Assembly (NCBI RefSeq): GCF_012641395.1
Contig: NZ_JABAIH010000009.1
Span: 62,001-126,000, forward strand
Reading direction: 5' to 3'
Length of the DNA stretch: 64,000 nt
From: Rhizobium sp. P32RR-XVIII
Lineage (GTDB): Bacteria > Pseudomonadota > Alphaproteobacteria > Rhizobiales > Rhizobiaceae
This document shows positions 8,995 to 17,503 of the stretch, piece by piece. The position numbers and the translations under genes are program-made. The notes beneath the pieces are model-generated. The model worked only from the letters and a program-made list of their open reading frames with translations. It had not been told where the DNA came from and did no database searches. The number at the start of each line of letters is the position of its first letter. Within the stretch, counting starts at the first letter, position 1.

Positions 8995-9350
8995 CAGAGA
9001 ACGAGCCCCTCAGCCCTGGCCGTATCAAGGACTAATTGGATCGCGGTGTCGGGATCGTTGTCACAAGCAAACCACGCCGGTTTACCTGAGATGTCTTCTC
9101 CGTTGATGATCGATCTGAAGGCGCCGCAAGCCAGTCCGCGCTTGCAATCCATTGCGACTTCCAGCTGACCCATCGGCGCTCCGGAACCCATGTCGTAGGC
9201 GCCGGCAACGAAGAGGTGCACCTGCTCGATAGCCGCGCCGGCCTTCAACGCAGCAAGCAGACGTGGGTGCGCGTCGGTGATGGTGACTTCGCAAGGCGGC
9301 GTCCAATAGGTGCCTTGCTCCAATTCTTCATCGTTCGGCTGCCGAGGCAT
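8994..9350 (-). CDS. Hypothetical protein, first gene after a LexA-type box
   Basis: An intact 118-residue protein starting MPRQPNDEELEQGTYWTPPC, preceded by GGAGA eight bases before ATG 9350. It contains ITDAHPRLLAALKAGAAIEQ and a Cys/Gly-rich middle (DCKRGLACGAF), with no family I can name. It is the promoter-proximal gene of a set that includes the 63-residue gene and the SRAP relic. Upstream, at 9400-9414, is a perfect alphaproteobacterial LexA motif, so DNA-damage induction is plausible. Confidence 0.6.
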   Translation of the reverse strand: MPRQPNDEELEQGTYWTPPCEVTITDAHPRLLAALKAGAAIEQVHLFVAGAYDMGSGAPMGQLEVAMDCKRGLACGAFRSIINGEDISGKPAWFACDNDPDTAIQLVLDTARAEGLVL

Positions 9351-9399
9351 ATCCGTTCTCCATTCCCAAAAATGTTTAGCTACCGGCCGGGAGCCGTAT

Positions 9400-9414
9400 G
9401 TTCTTATTATGTTC
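9400..9414. promoter_or_regulatory. LexA box (GTTC-N7-GTTC)
   Basis: The sequence is GTTC TTATTAT GTTC, an exact match to the direct-repeat SOS box of Alphaproteobacteria. It lies 50 bp upstream of ATG 9350 on the minus strand, a suitable position to repress that operon. A short plus-strand frame (9410-9492, 27 codons) also begins within it, but I do not regard that as a gene. Confidence 0.65.
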
Positions 9415-9707
9415 TCATTTCAGGAGGAGTCAACAAGGCGCGACTATGAAGCGTCGGAGCAGGTTCAGCGCTTGGGCTATTCGGAGCGATGACCGCTTGC
9501 GGCCTTTATGAGACGTCGAAATAGCCATTAGTTATCAGCGGGTTGAGTAATGATCTGTGGTTTTGCTACCTAATGCCGCTAAGTTGGACATGTCACAGCT
9601 TGTCTGGACCGGTGTCAGGACGTTCGCAAGCAAGAGACCGCAATGCATGCCAATGAGTGACCTCTCGTCCCGTTGAAACATCTGTTCCACTCAAATGAGG
9701 GCCATCC

Positions 9708-10946
9708 GTGCGCTTCCTTAGGCGGTTTTCCAGACTACGTGCGGGCCTATGGTTCATCCCGCTCACTTGTGTGCTGGCCGGCGTTGCCCTGTCGTTTGGC
9801 ACGATCGCGATCGACCAGACATACGACTATAACCTCGTGCCGCAATGGCTCAGTGGTGGGCCGGATGCGGCTATCGAAATCCTCGGAACAATAGCGGCGT
9901 CAATGGTTAGCCTCGCGGCGCTTGTGCTGACAATCACAATGGTTGTCGTGCAACTCGCCATGGGCCAATTCTCTCCTCGAATCGTCCAGCGAATCCTTCA
10001 GGACAAACCAAGTCAGCTCGCGATTGGCATTTTTGTGGGTACATTCGCCCACGCCATGCTGGCACTCCGTGAGGTGCAAACGGATGCTCAAGGCGTGGTT
10101 CCGGGCGTCGCGGTTCTGGTCGCTTTCGTACTTGTAGTGGCAAGCATAATGATTCTGGTCTGGTATGTTAATCATATCGGGCGCGCACTCAGAGTGTCGG
10201 CACTGATTGAGCTTGTGGGCAACGATACCCGCAAGCTGCTCGACCAGATCTATGCGGACGTTGGTGCTACGAACTCCGACGGGTCAACGATCCCCGCTCC
10301 CACATCGGGGGTGATCATCCGAATAGACCACGACAAGCTAGTCCGAGTTGCCAAGGCCGGCGGCTGTGTTCTCACGCTGCGGCCAGCACTGGGGGAGTTC
10401 GTGCCGGCTGGCGCCCCACTTTTTGAGATCACCGGAAACACGGCGCGCCTCGACGTGAACGCAGCGATGCGCTCGATCGAGCTCGGACTTGAGCGCACCC
10501 TTGACCAGGACATGGCCTATGGTTTGCGACTGTTGGTTGACATTGGTGAACGGTCGCTGTCGGACGGTCCCTTCCAAGACCCAACGACGGCGGTACAGGC
10601 CATTGACCGGCTGCACGATTGCCTTCGTCAACTGGCGCCGCGTCCTTTTCCAGATGGTCGATACCGCGACGAGGCAGGCGAGGTGCGCCTGGTGACGTCG
10701 TCGATGACATGGGAAGACTACATTCACCTCGCCTTCGATGAGATCCGAATTGCTGGTTCAGGCTCGCCACAGATTGCACGACGGCTGCGCGCAGCACTCG
10801 AAGACTTGCTCGCTGTCGCTCCGCCCGAACGCAAGCGGCCGCTGCAAGAACAACTCGACTTGCTGCGGTCCGGGATCGGGGGTTCGATGAGTGAGGCTGT
10901 GGACCGGAACAATTCTTCGCAAGCAGACCCAAGCGGACTCGGCTGA
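9708..10946 (+). CDS. DUF2254 family membrane protein
   Basis: A 412-residue protein starting at GTG 9708 with GAGGG upstream. Four hydrophobic segments lie in the first 165 residues (about 12-32, 55-85, 105-125, 130-155), including MVSLAALVLTITMVVVQLAM, which is typical of DUF2254. The soluble C-terminal domain contains TSGVIIRIDHDKLVRVAKAG and an NTARLD segment. Family members are predicted inner-membrane proteins of unknown function. The gene is intact and monocistronic, with no damage like its phage-derived neighbours, so it looks like host cargo. Confidence 0.85.
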   Translation: MRFLRRFSRLRAGLWFIPLTCVLAGVALSFGTIAIDQTYDYNLVPQWLSGGPDAAIEILGTIAASMVSLAALVLTITMVVVQLAMGQFSPRIVQRILQDKPSQLAIGIFVGTFAHAMLALREVQTDAQGVVPGVAVLVAFVLVVASIMILVWYVNHIGRALRVSALIELVGNDTRKLLDQIYADVGATNSDGSTIPAPTSGVIIRIDHDKLVRVAKAGGCVLTLRPALGEFVPAGAPLFEITGNTARLDVNAAMRSIELGLERTLDQDMAYGLRLLVDIGERSLSDGPFQDPTTAVQAIDRLHDCLRQLAPRPFPDGRYRDEAGEVRLVTSSMTWEDYIHLAFDEIRIAGSGSPQIARRLRAALEDLLAVAPPERKRPLQEQLDLLRSGIGGSMSEAVDRNNSSQADPSGLG

Positions 10947-11091
10947 TCAGGGACGAAGGTTGCATCAGTGTCTGCTTCGGGATCTAATCCCGTCGTCACT
11001 CATCGACTCGATGCGAACGGCTTCTATTGGCGCCAAGCGGACATTTGGGCCTCCCGTGGACTCTTTAAGCATTCTCTGATGCACTGAGGGC

Positions 11092-12135
11092 ATGACAAAA
11101 GCCCCTCGGAAGACGTCCAAGCCTCTCCTCAGTGATGCCGGCGCACCGGTTCGATCCCGGCCGCGCAAGCGCCGCGATCCTGCACAGCCAAACCTTCCCC
11201 TTGATCCCATGCCCGATGGGATCGAGCCATGCCTTGCGCTGGTCAAAGGCAAAGTGCCGAAAGGTCCGGATTGGGTCTATGAGATCAAGTGGGATGGATA
11301 CCGCCTGGCGGTTCATATCGAACCCAAGGGTGTGCGGATCATCACCCGCGGCGGGCATGAATGGACGCATCGCTTTCCTCGCATTGAGGAGGCCGCGAAG
11401 CAGCTCGGCGTGAATACGGTCATCCTAGACCGGGAGGCGGTTGTCTTTGACGAGCAGGGCCGGTCTGATTTCGGGAGGCTGCAGCAATCGCTCGGCGGCC
11501 GGGGTGGAAAGCAGAATTCCTTCGAAGCGTCGTTCGTGGCCTTCGACCTGCTGTACTTCGACGGGCACGATTTGACCAATATGGATCTGCAGGCGCGGCG
11601 GCACCTGCTCGAAGGTTTTGTCACGGATCCGAATAGCGTCATCCGGCTATCGGAAGAGATTGAAGCCGATGGCGACAGGTTCCTTGCTGCAGTTTGCGAG
11701 CTCGGCCTTGAGGGCATCATCGACAAGAATCGGCACAGCACCTACCGCTCCGGCAGGCTGGGAGATTGGGTCAAGGTCAAGTGCCTCCAGAGCGACAGCT
11801 TCGTGGTTGTTGGCTACGAGAAATCTGCCTCGGCGACCCGTGGAATTGCGAGCCTGCTACTCGCAGGGCGCAAGGGCAATAGTCTCGTCTACGTTGGCGA
11901 TGTCGGGACCGGATTCAAAGAGCGCGATCTAATCTATCTTTCGGAGACGCTCGACAGTCTCAAAACCAGCAAGCCAGCCGTTCACGTCAAGCGAAAGAAC
12001 ATTGTGTGGGTACAACCGACGCTAATAGCCGAGATCGAATATCGCGCTTGGACCCACGACGGGAAGCTCCGGCATGCCTCGTACAAGGGGCTTCGAGAGG
12101 AGCAGGACGAGGCGGCGATCTATGAGATCGCGTAA
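11092..12135 (+). CDS. ATP-dependent DNA ligase (LigD-type ligase domain)
   Basis: A 347-residue ligase with adenylation motif I EIKWDGYRLAVH (nucleophile Lys about 66), motif III-like FVAFDLLYFDGHDL, motif IV GLEGIID and motif V DWVKVKC, followed by an OB-fold domain (residues about 225-345). It seals nicks using ATP. The size corresponds to the ligase domain alone; polymerase and nuclease domains of complete LigD are absent, as in the multiple single-domain LigD paralogues of rhizobia. Motif IV reads EGIIDK where EGIVAK is usual. No ku gene is in the window. The start is ATG 11092 after GAGGGC. A role in non-homologous end joining is inferred from the family. Confidence 0.85.
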   Translation: MTKAPRKTSKPLLSDAGAPVRSRPRKRRDPAQPNLPLDPMPDGIEPCLALVKGKVPKGPDWVYEIKWDGYRLAVHIEPKGVRIITRGGHEWTHRFPRIEEAAKQLGVNTVILDREAVVFDEQGRSDFGRLQQSLGGRGGKQNSFEASFVAFDLLYFDGHDLTNMDLQARRHLLEGFVTDPNSVIRLSEEIEADGDRFLAAVCELGLEGIIDKNRHSTYRSGRLGDWVKVKCLQSDSFVVVGYEKSASATRGIASLLLAGRKGNSLVYVGDVGTGFKERDLIYLSETLDSLKTSKPAVHVKRKNIVWVQPTLIAEIEYRAWTHDGKLRHASYKGLREEQDEAAIYEIA

Positions 12136-12169
12136 GAAACCAAACGGACGCTTCTTCGGAGTTCCTTCC

Positions 12170-12223
12170 ATGCTCCTTTAAGATGCCAATGATCTGTTCG
12201 TCCGTGAATCGGTTGCGGTTCAT
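12170..12223 (-). pseudogene. IS3-family OrfA N-terminal fragment
   Basis: Minus-strand ATG 12223 gives MNRNRFTDEQIIGILKEH, the N-terminus of many IS3/IS407-type OrfA transposases. After these 18 residues the similarity stops. It is a scrap of a former insertion next to the ligase gene. Confidence 0.6.
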
Positions 12224-12403
12224 GGTCCTCTGAAGGGCCAAGGCTTGCTTCAAAATGGATTATTTCAACGGGCAAGGACCTGCTGTCTGGTCCGTTAGCG
12301 TACTCAGCATCCGACATAGCTGCGTTCGCGGGAACCGTTCACCCGCATGGTGGTTTGGATTTGATCGAGGTCAATCATGATCTCGATTATAGGAGAAACG
12401 ATT

Positions 12404-12565
12404 ATGCCATCAACCAGCGGAACACAGGGCAGCAAAACAAGCTCAAAGTCCGGCGGGGGCAAGAGTGCCTCCAGTAAAGACAGCTCGGCTTCGAGCGGCA
12501 AGCAAGGCGGTTCTCACGAGCAGCACGTAAAGGCTGGCGAACAGAGCCACAAGAATTCGAAATAG
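12404..12565 (+). CDS. Small Ser/Gly/Lys-rich stress-type protein
   Basis: A 53-residue protein (begins MPSTSGTQGSKTSSKSGGGK), almost entirely Ser, Gly, Lys, Gln and His, ending GEQSHKNSK. ATG 12404 has AGGAG nine bases upstream; an earlier in-frame ATG at 12377 lacks this. Low-complexity hydrophilic peptides of this kind resemble KGG/GsiB-like desiccation or stress peptides, but the match is by composition only. A clear terminator follows at 12576. Its neighbours include a ligase and a catalase fragment, consistent with a stress-gene island. Confidence 0.6.
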   Translation: MPSTSGTQGSKTSSKSGGGKSASSKDSSASSGKQGGSHEQHVKAGEQSHKNSK

Positions 12566-12575
12566 AACCATGAAC

Positions 12576-12600
12576 GAGCCGGTTTGGAACTGGCTCTTTC
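12576..12600 (+). terminator. Rho-independent terminator
   Basis: A nine-base stem (GAGCCGGTT with AACTGGCTC, one G-T pair), a three-base loop and a TTT tail, starting 10 bp after the stop of the 53-residue gene. Confidence 0.7.
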
Positions 12601-12637
12601 ATGACTTGGATCACATCCGTAATCCCGGAGGCAAACC

Positions 12638-12821
12638 AATGAGCACGAACGATCAGAACGCCACACCCCGAGCAGCGCCGTCCCAAGGACGTCGGTCCGG
12701 TTGCCGGGAAACCGGAGGCGGCTGACAAGGAATCTTTGGCCCCGCCACAGTACAACCGCCGGGCTCTAAAGATGAGAGCGCGCGGCCGATCGTTAATCCT
12801 GTTAGCGGCGGCACGATCTGA
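12638..12821 (+). pseudogene. Small hydrophilic protein gene, doubly frameshifted
   Basis: ATG 12638 with GGAGG upstream gives MSTNDQNAT. The plausible continuation is in the next frame (PEQRRPKDVGPVAGKPEAAD). The original frame then resumes as GPATVQPPGSKDESARPIVN and ends at 12821. Two compensating indels would restore about 61 residues. It may be another stress-type peptide. The evidence is compositional and weak. Confidence 0.3.
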
Positions 12822-12834
12822 ACGGAATTCGCAA

Positions 12835-13212
12835 CTAATCGGCCCAGGTCGGTGAGGTGGCCGCGACACCGGTGCCGCGCACAATAGCTTGCCACTTGAT
12901 TGGCGGAGAGGCCTTGCCCAGTTTTACCGATGGCTCGCGACCCCAGACACGAAGCTTGCCGAGCTTCGAGACGAAAGCGTGCAGACCATCCTCTCGCGCA
13001 AGGGCTAGTACGCCGTCGTCGAAGTCGTCGGCGATCCCGGCCTTTTCAAGCAGGGGTAGCGCAGACTGGTCGTAACCGATGAACTTGCAGTGCTGGAAGG
13101 CGTCGGCGACGAAGTCTCGCGCCGTTGCCTCCTTGATGATGTCGTTGATCCCCTCCGCCGAGGTCAAAATTGCAACAGCGTCAAATAGCACCGACGGCCC
13201 GCCGTCGATCAT
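12835..13212 (-). pseudogene. Catalase (KatE/HPII type) C-terminal fragment
   Basis: 125 codons resemble the C-terminal glutamine-amidotransferase-like domain of large-subunit catalases: GPSVLFDAVAIL, then DFVADAFQHCKFIGY, then ALPLLEKAGI. The catalytic heme-binding core (about 550 residues upstream in intact enzymes) is absent. The sequence before 13212 belongs to something else, so this is the truncated 3' end of a katE gene. The retained domain has no known catalytic function on its own. It could still be expressed as a free domain, but there is no sign of that. Confidence 0.8.
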
Positions 13213-13385
13213 GTGATGCGCTTCAACCCAACAAGCCGTCAGTCTTCGATAAGGAAACCGGCCTGCCCATCGAGGCGTCGGGACGGAAGCTCGGCGGTCT
13301 GACCCGTAAGGACGCCGACGACATAGCTGCGCAGCTTAACGCAGCCTTCATCGATCACATCTCCGATACGAATTTGGAACAATGA
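13170..13385 (+). pseudogene. Fragment of a small hypothetical gene
   Basis: A plus-strand frame ends at 13385 with sensible sequence from about 13218: LQPNKPSVFDKETGLPIEAS, then LTRKDADDIAAQLNAAFIDH. The first 16 codons overlap the catalase relic on the opposite strand and are probably not coding. It has no clear start or family. It is probably a 5'-truncated gene at a recombination junction. Confidence 0.35.
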
Positions 13386-13437
13386 AGGAGCAACGTAGTT
13401 GGGCCGCATCTAACCAAGCTAAATGGGAGGATCTCCA

Positions 13438-13734
13438 ATGCTCTTGAAACTCATCACGGTCTCTGCTCTTTCGATTGGTCTTGCAACATCGGCGATGGCT
13501 CAGGCCAGCGGCGGTTCCGGTTCTAGTGGTTCTGGTACCACGAGCGGCTCCGGCAACACCGGCGGTTCTGCCGGCCAAAATCAGAACACGAGCGGTAACT
13601 TCAACGGCGGGACTGATGCCGCCGGCGGTGATATCAGAGAGTCCTCGGACTGCGTTCAGGGCAAGACCGCAACCAACAAGGCGGGCAAGCCCGTACCTGG
13701 TACAGCCAAGCGCGCCGGTGGCAACTGCCAGTAA
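13438..13734 (+). CDS. Small secreted Gly/Ser-rich protein
   Basis: A 98-residue product with a clean signal peptide (MLLKLITVSALSIGLATSAM, cleavage after AMA-Q), then a Gly/Ser/Asn-rich linker, then a short domain with two cysteines (RESSDCVQGKTATN ... GGNC) that could form a disulfide. GGAGG lies nine bases before ATG 13438; an earlier in-frame ATG contains that ribosome site. A strong terminator follows. A periplasmic or extracellular location is inferred; function unknown. Confidence 0.7.
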   Translation: MLLKLITVSALSIGLATSAMAQASGGSGSSGSGTTSGSGNTGGSAGQNQNTSGNFNGGTDAAGGDIRESSDCVQGKTATNKAGKPVPGTAKRAGGNCQ

Positions 13735-13757
13735 CATCCAACGGGGCGGACGACCAT

Positions 13758-13790
13758 TAAAGACCTCGCACAGTGCGTGCGAGGTCTTTA
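13758..13790. terminator. Strong rho-independent terminator
   Basis: A perfect 14-bp stem (TAAAGACCTCGCAC inverted at 13777-13790) with a five-base loop and A/T-rich ends. It starts 24 bp after the secreted-protein stop and could act in both directions, also against the integrase relic. Confidence 0.85.
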
Positions 13791-13893
13791 TCGCGCGGCC
13801 GATTTGAAGGCGTTAGGTGTGGCAGGGTGTGGCAGCCTCGATTGATTCTTCACGAAAATTATTTCAGCCTAAGTGTGGCAATCATCGCTGCAT

Positions 13894-15102
13894 CTATTTG
13901 AAATCGCCTGATTTCGATATTTCGGGCGAGGCCTCCAAACCTTCTTTCACCCCATTGTAAGTGGTTGATTTTGCCGCTGAAATTCTCAGGTGTGGCAATT
14001 TGGACTTGAACCGTTCCGCCACACCAAATCGAGGTGTGGCAGTCCGTTCCTGTTTTAGCCATCCGTTCCATCGGCCGCCGGCAGCAGTTTCGTGCCGATT
14101 CCATCCCAGTTGATCTTCGCAGCTGCTTGTCTGGCGAGACGTGCCCGGTTCGCATTCCGGGTGTAAATTTTCGACGTCTTCGCGTCCTTCCAGCCGAACA
14201 TCGCTTCAAGCATATTATCCGTCGCTTCGTTGTGGGCGACGTCGGTCGCGAGCCCTTTGCGCACTGAATGCGAGGTCAGATGCGGCATCCCTGCCTGACG
14301 CCACCAATCCGAAATGCGATTCCCCAGACCTTCACACTGAATGGCTTTCCGAACTCGGTCACGAGATAGGTGAGGGCCGTAACCTTGTGCATCGCCAAGA
14401 CGCCTTCGAGAATCGGATGTATCGCGATCTCGATATCCACAGGCGTCCGGTTTCGGTTCTTGAAGAGGCGAAGCTTGAAAGCATCCCGCCGGCGGTGCTG
14501 AGGACCGAGGAGCGCAAGATCCGATACGCGCAGGCCGGTGTACATCTGAATGGCGAGGTACAGGGCCGCCTTGGATTGGGCGCCGTGATGTTCGATGAAC
14601 TTGGCGAGCTCCTCCGGCTTGGCTGTCTCATGGCCGTCGGTGTGAACCTTAAATGGGTCTACCAGCCGCGCGATGTTCGGCGTGATTGGCTTATTGTCTT
14701 TCTTCGTCTCAAAGACCTGGCGGAGGACCTTCAAGCGCTCATCGGCGGCAAATGGCGCTTCCTTCTTCCGATCGCGAAGAACCTCGATGTGAGCTGCGGT
14801 CATTTTTCGAAGTGGGATGTCAGCGAAGAGGCGATCATCCTTTTCACTTAGCGGCTCTGCCCACATAGCCTCCATGATATTCCGGTGCCGGTCCTGCGTT
14901 GTCTTGTCCAGGCTGGTGAAGGCGAGGGAGCGCATGTACTCCATGCAGAGCCACCGGAACGTATTGTGCTTCACAACGACTGGATAGAGCCTTGGCCTCG
15001 CCAACGCGCTCCCTGAGCGGCTGTGCGGCTTTGCGGGCCTTCCAATATGCCGTGGCAAACTCTTCGGAGGTGAGAGCCCTGCGCCCTGGCGATTTGCTGG
15101 GG
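13894..15102 (-). pseudogene. Tyrosine integrase, 5'-truncated and frameshifted
   Basis: Reading on the minus strand, the N-terminal part (ALTSEEFATAYWKARKAAQP) changes frame near 14980 to HNTFRWLCMEYMRSLAFTSL. The catalytic domain follows with the first Arg (TGLRVSDLAL, near 14540). A lost base near 14330 shifts the frame to GNRISDWWRQAGMPHLTSHS, which carries the HSVRKG box; the GWKDAKTSKIYTR box has the nucleophilic Tyr. A possible third shift near 14060 leads to a basic C-terminus ending at 13894. The 5' end stops exactly where the duplicated helicase segment begins (15103). Site-specific integrases move prophages and islands; this one is inactive. Confidence 0.85.
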
Positions 15103-15360
15103 GCGAGGGCGCCAAGGCCGACTATGACGCCATCGTCTAGCTCTACCGCGCCGAGAAGTACAAAGCCGACCGCGTGGCCATCGCCGCTACCGATGCCGAC
15201 TGGAAGAAGATCAACAGCGTCTTCGGCTCCAACGTCGAGGGAGTAGCCGAGATGGGCAGCATCAAATGCCGCTTCGGTGATCCGACCATTCGCGAGCGTA
15301 TGACCTTCGAGGCGCAATTCACCCGATACGTATCGATGCGGCCAGAGCGCCCGGCCGGAG
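15103..15360 (+). repeat. 250-bp direct repeat, right copy (helicase segment)
   Basis: A near-identical copy of 613-868, with the same TAG, but without the one-base loss near 775, so it reads further (GSIKCRFGDPTIRERMTFEA). It abuts the truncated 5' end of the integrase and has no upstream helicase sequence. It is therefore the displaced copy. Confidence 0.9.
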
Positions 15361-15783
15361 TTGGATCTGTGATGCAGACATCCTTCGCCTTTCCAATCAA
15401 GACGCGCAGCTCGACCAGGTCGTTCGGGTGCTCGTAGGCCGTGAGTTCACTGGCACCGTTGGAATGCTTTTCTCGACCGTGGTCCTCCGACCTCCTGCCG
15501 GCAGAGAATGGTAGCAACCGGCATGCTAATCACGGGAACGCCGGTTAATGCGCGCGAACTGTATAGCGACATGATCAAGGCGGTTTCCTCGATCCTCGTC
15601 CAGAACCCCGCCTTGGTCCGCTCGCCGTCGCTCGTCGGTGATCAATGCAATCGACCTCGGCAGCTCCGGCGCAAGGCTAAGGCCATCAATTGCGGAATAC
15701 CGACAAACCATGTTCTCCGCGTTTGATCGGCGTGAAATTCTACAAGGCCCTACAGGGCGATCTACTTGACATGATGAAGCGGC
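15361..15783. other. Fragmentary sequence, probably phage debris
   Basis: Short coding-like pieces occur on both strands (for example GMLITGTPVNARELYSDMIK on plus near 15520, and LIGVKFYKALQGDLLDMMKR near 15726). None has a start, length or motif that allows a call. Confidence 0.3.
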
Positions 15784-15921
15784 ATGAACGTGGCGGTGTT
15801 TGCGGACTGGACCTATGAGCAGGTGCGGGCGAGAATCATCGAGGTAGCGGAGACGCTGGCTGCCTCGCCTACGGCTCTCGGGCCGCGCATGAGCCAGGGC
15901 GCATTCTTCCCGAGCCGGTAA
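15784..15921 (+). pseudogene. N-terminal fragment of a DUF6362-like phage protein
   Basis: The frame from ATG 15784 reads MNVAVFADWTYEQVRARIIE, then VAETLAASPTALGPRMSQG, and stops after 45 codons. The W.YE.V..RI.EAAE pattern is like the N-terminus of DUF6362 proteins found in alphaproteobacterial prophages, which are normally well over 100 residues. It is a truncated relic. Confidence 0.4.
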
Positions 15922-16320
15922 GGCCAAGCCTCACGCCGACACCAATTTGAGAACCGGGCGGCTATAGCCCGTTGGAGAGCCGCGAAAGCGCACATGTGGG
16001 CTTGACCCTGCACTTGGCGCCGAAGCCATGGCCCGCACCGGACGCGGGTGAAACAGCGGCATCATTCGTGTCTGAGGCTCTGCCTGGATTGGTCGCCGGA
16101 AACATCCTCACTCGCCCGGGCTTCGGCTCGGGCGCCAATTCGAGCCAAAGCGGAACTTGCTTTAAACACATTGGGGTGCAAAGGTCGTCCATCGAAATTG
16201 CTAGTCGAGCTTCGTTTCACGCACCGCGCGTTCAAGCTGATCTTTCCTTTCAAAATCGATTTCTACGTCGTCTGGCGGCAAGCCGGAGGCGATTACCCGT
16301 TGGAACGAAGGAAGATAGTA
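15922..16320. other. No gene recognised
   Basis: A long frame crosses this stretch in phase with the 56-residue gene at 16321, but its composition is not protein-like. Minus-strand frames show no motif. I see no repeats or hairpins of note. Confidence 0.4.
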
Positions 16321-16490
16321 TGAGCAAGACCAATGCAGCCGAGATCCGGCGAAGAGCCGAGCGCCAGGTTGCCAACACGAGTGGCGGCGGTCATCTCGGC
16401 GGCACCAATTTCGGCCAGGCCAATGATGCCAAGACCTCGGGGGGTAGTAGTCAAGGTGGGAACCGCCGCCCCAGCGGCGGCCGCAAATAG
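16321..16490 (+). CDS. Small Gly/Ser/Asn-rich hypothetical protein
   Basis: A 56-residue product (begins MSKTNAAEIRRRAERQVANT; Gly-rich tail ends SGGRK) with GGAAG seven bases before ATG 16321. The upstream in-frame extension looks non-coding. The amphipathic, Arg-rich N-terminal helix and flexible tail resemble small rhizobial stress-type peptides. A perfect 8-bp stem (AGATTGGT/ACCAATCT, 16497-16518) follows but lacks a T-run. Function unknown. Confidence 0.5.
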
Positions 16491-16582
16491 TCAGAGATTG
16501 GTTTGCTGACCAATCTACCGAAATGACCATCACAGCCCGTCACCTTAAGCGGTGGCAGGCTTCCCATGCCTGCGTTGTGGCT

Positions 16583-16807
16583 TCACGCTCGTCCTGGTGC
16601 CGCGACACCTGGATTAGCCGTCAGCAGGCGAACGACCTCGGCAGCCAACTCTGTAACATCGTACACAATGGCCGCGCCATGGTTACTGGTGGCGGTCGTG
16701 ACTATTGATGTACGATCAGGGAGCGCCACTAGGGACACCACCTGATCCGGGTTTATGAAAACAGGCACCGCAGCCTGTCCAATCAGTGTCAATTGCACAA
16801 GCCTCAT
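16583..16807 (-). CDS. Small hypothetical protein with FlbD-like pattern
   Basis: ATG 16807 has AGGAGGG seven bases upstream and opens 74 residues (MRLVQLTLIGQAAVPVFINP). The run VFINPDQVVSLVALPDRTSI resembles the N-terminal beta-hairpin region of small FlbD-like proteins, but length and tail differ, so the similarity may be superficial. The C-terminal helix contains DVTELAAEVVRLL. It is an isolated, intact gene with a strong ribosome site, so expression is likely. Confidence 0.55.
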   Translation of the reverse strand: MRLVQLTLIGQAAVPVFINPDQVVSLVALPDRTSIVTTATSNHGAAIVYDVTELAAEVVRLLTANPGVAAPGRA

Positions 16808-17034
16808 GTCATCCCTCCTGCACGCGAGGTTTGTCTTCGCGGTATCAACGCAAAACACTCGGGAAAGTTTAAGTGGGATGGGTTAGAGGGTCGCTACCTC
16901 GATTGCTGAACGCAGGGCGGCCGGACAAACACGGGAAAATCCCGTGAATGGATGAATACCGAAAAAGAAAACAAAGGCCCTTAGGTGGCCGCCCATAGCC
17001 CGCCCCGTAACCGGTTTTTCATTCGGAGAGCGAG

Positions 17035-17416
17035 ATGATCGAAACCATCCTCTGGCTAGCGGTCATGCTGCTGGCCGTTCATTGGCTGCTCGACCACCCG
17101 CTGCAGAGTGACTTTCCTCTCCGGGCCTAAACAATCGGGCCCGCTGCGCGTTTATCACCTGATCGCCGGCGTAGGGCTGGTCACCGGCAGTGTGTGGCTC
17201 GGGTTAGCGGAATGGCTGGCTCACACGATCATCGACGAGGTAGCGGTTGGGGGCGGGACGACGTTCGCTCAGGATCAAGCCTCACAAATCGCCGGCAAGG
17301 CCGTCTGGCTCGCCTACCCTCCTCCTGTCCGCAACGCTGCTGCATGGATCGTCTATCTCGCCCTGGTGGCGCTGACATTCGCGGCGGCCGCTCTCGCGGC
17401 ATGGTGGCCGAACTGA
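17035..17416 (+). pseudogene. DUF3307-like phage membrane protein, frameshifted
   Basis: ATG 17035 with GGAGAG upstream gives MIETILWLAVMLLAVHWLLD, then HPLQSDF. The frame breaks at a stop near 17128, and an overlapping frame from about 17120 continues as KQSGPLRVYHLIAGVGLVTG, then HTIIDEV, TTFAQDQA and a final hydrophobic helix ending WWPN. DUF3307 proteins are small multi-helix membrane proteins common in prophages; HPLQ.DF and the H..IDE motif match that family. One indel near 17115 separates the halves. Confidence 0.6.
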
Positions 17417-17476
17417 CGCTTCTGAAAGGATCGGGTACTCCGACGTATGTTGGAGTTCGGCTATTCTACTTCGGCA

Positions 17477-17503
17477 CGGCGAAAGTTCACCTTTCGCCGT
17501 TTC
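17477..17503 (+). terminator. Terminator-like hairpin
   Basis: CGGCGAAAG (17477-17485) pairs with CTTTCGCCG (17491-17499), loop TTCAC, then TTTC. The minus-strand gene that follows ends inside the loop (17487-17489), so the hairpin may serve both converging genes. Confidence 0.6.

Noticed and set aside
9410..9492. 27-codon plus-strand frame starting inside the LexA box
   Set aside because: Too short, its start overlaps the operator, and it has no independent support.
13816..14045. GTGTGGCA repeated five times, like integrase arm-binding sites
   Set aside because: Most copies lie in the frameshifted C-terminal coding part of the integrase with no regular spacing; there is no evidence of a core site.
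15972..16490. 172-codon reading frame
   Set aside because: Only the last 56 codons, after a ribosome site at 16321, look like protein; the rest is non-coding in composition.
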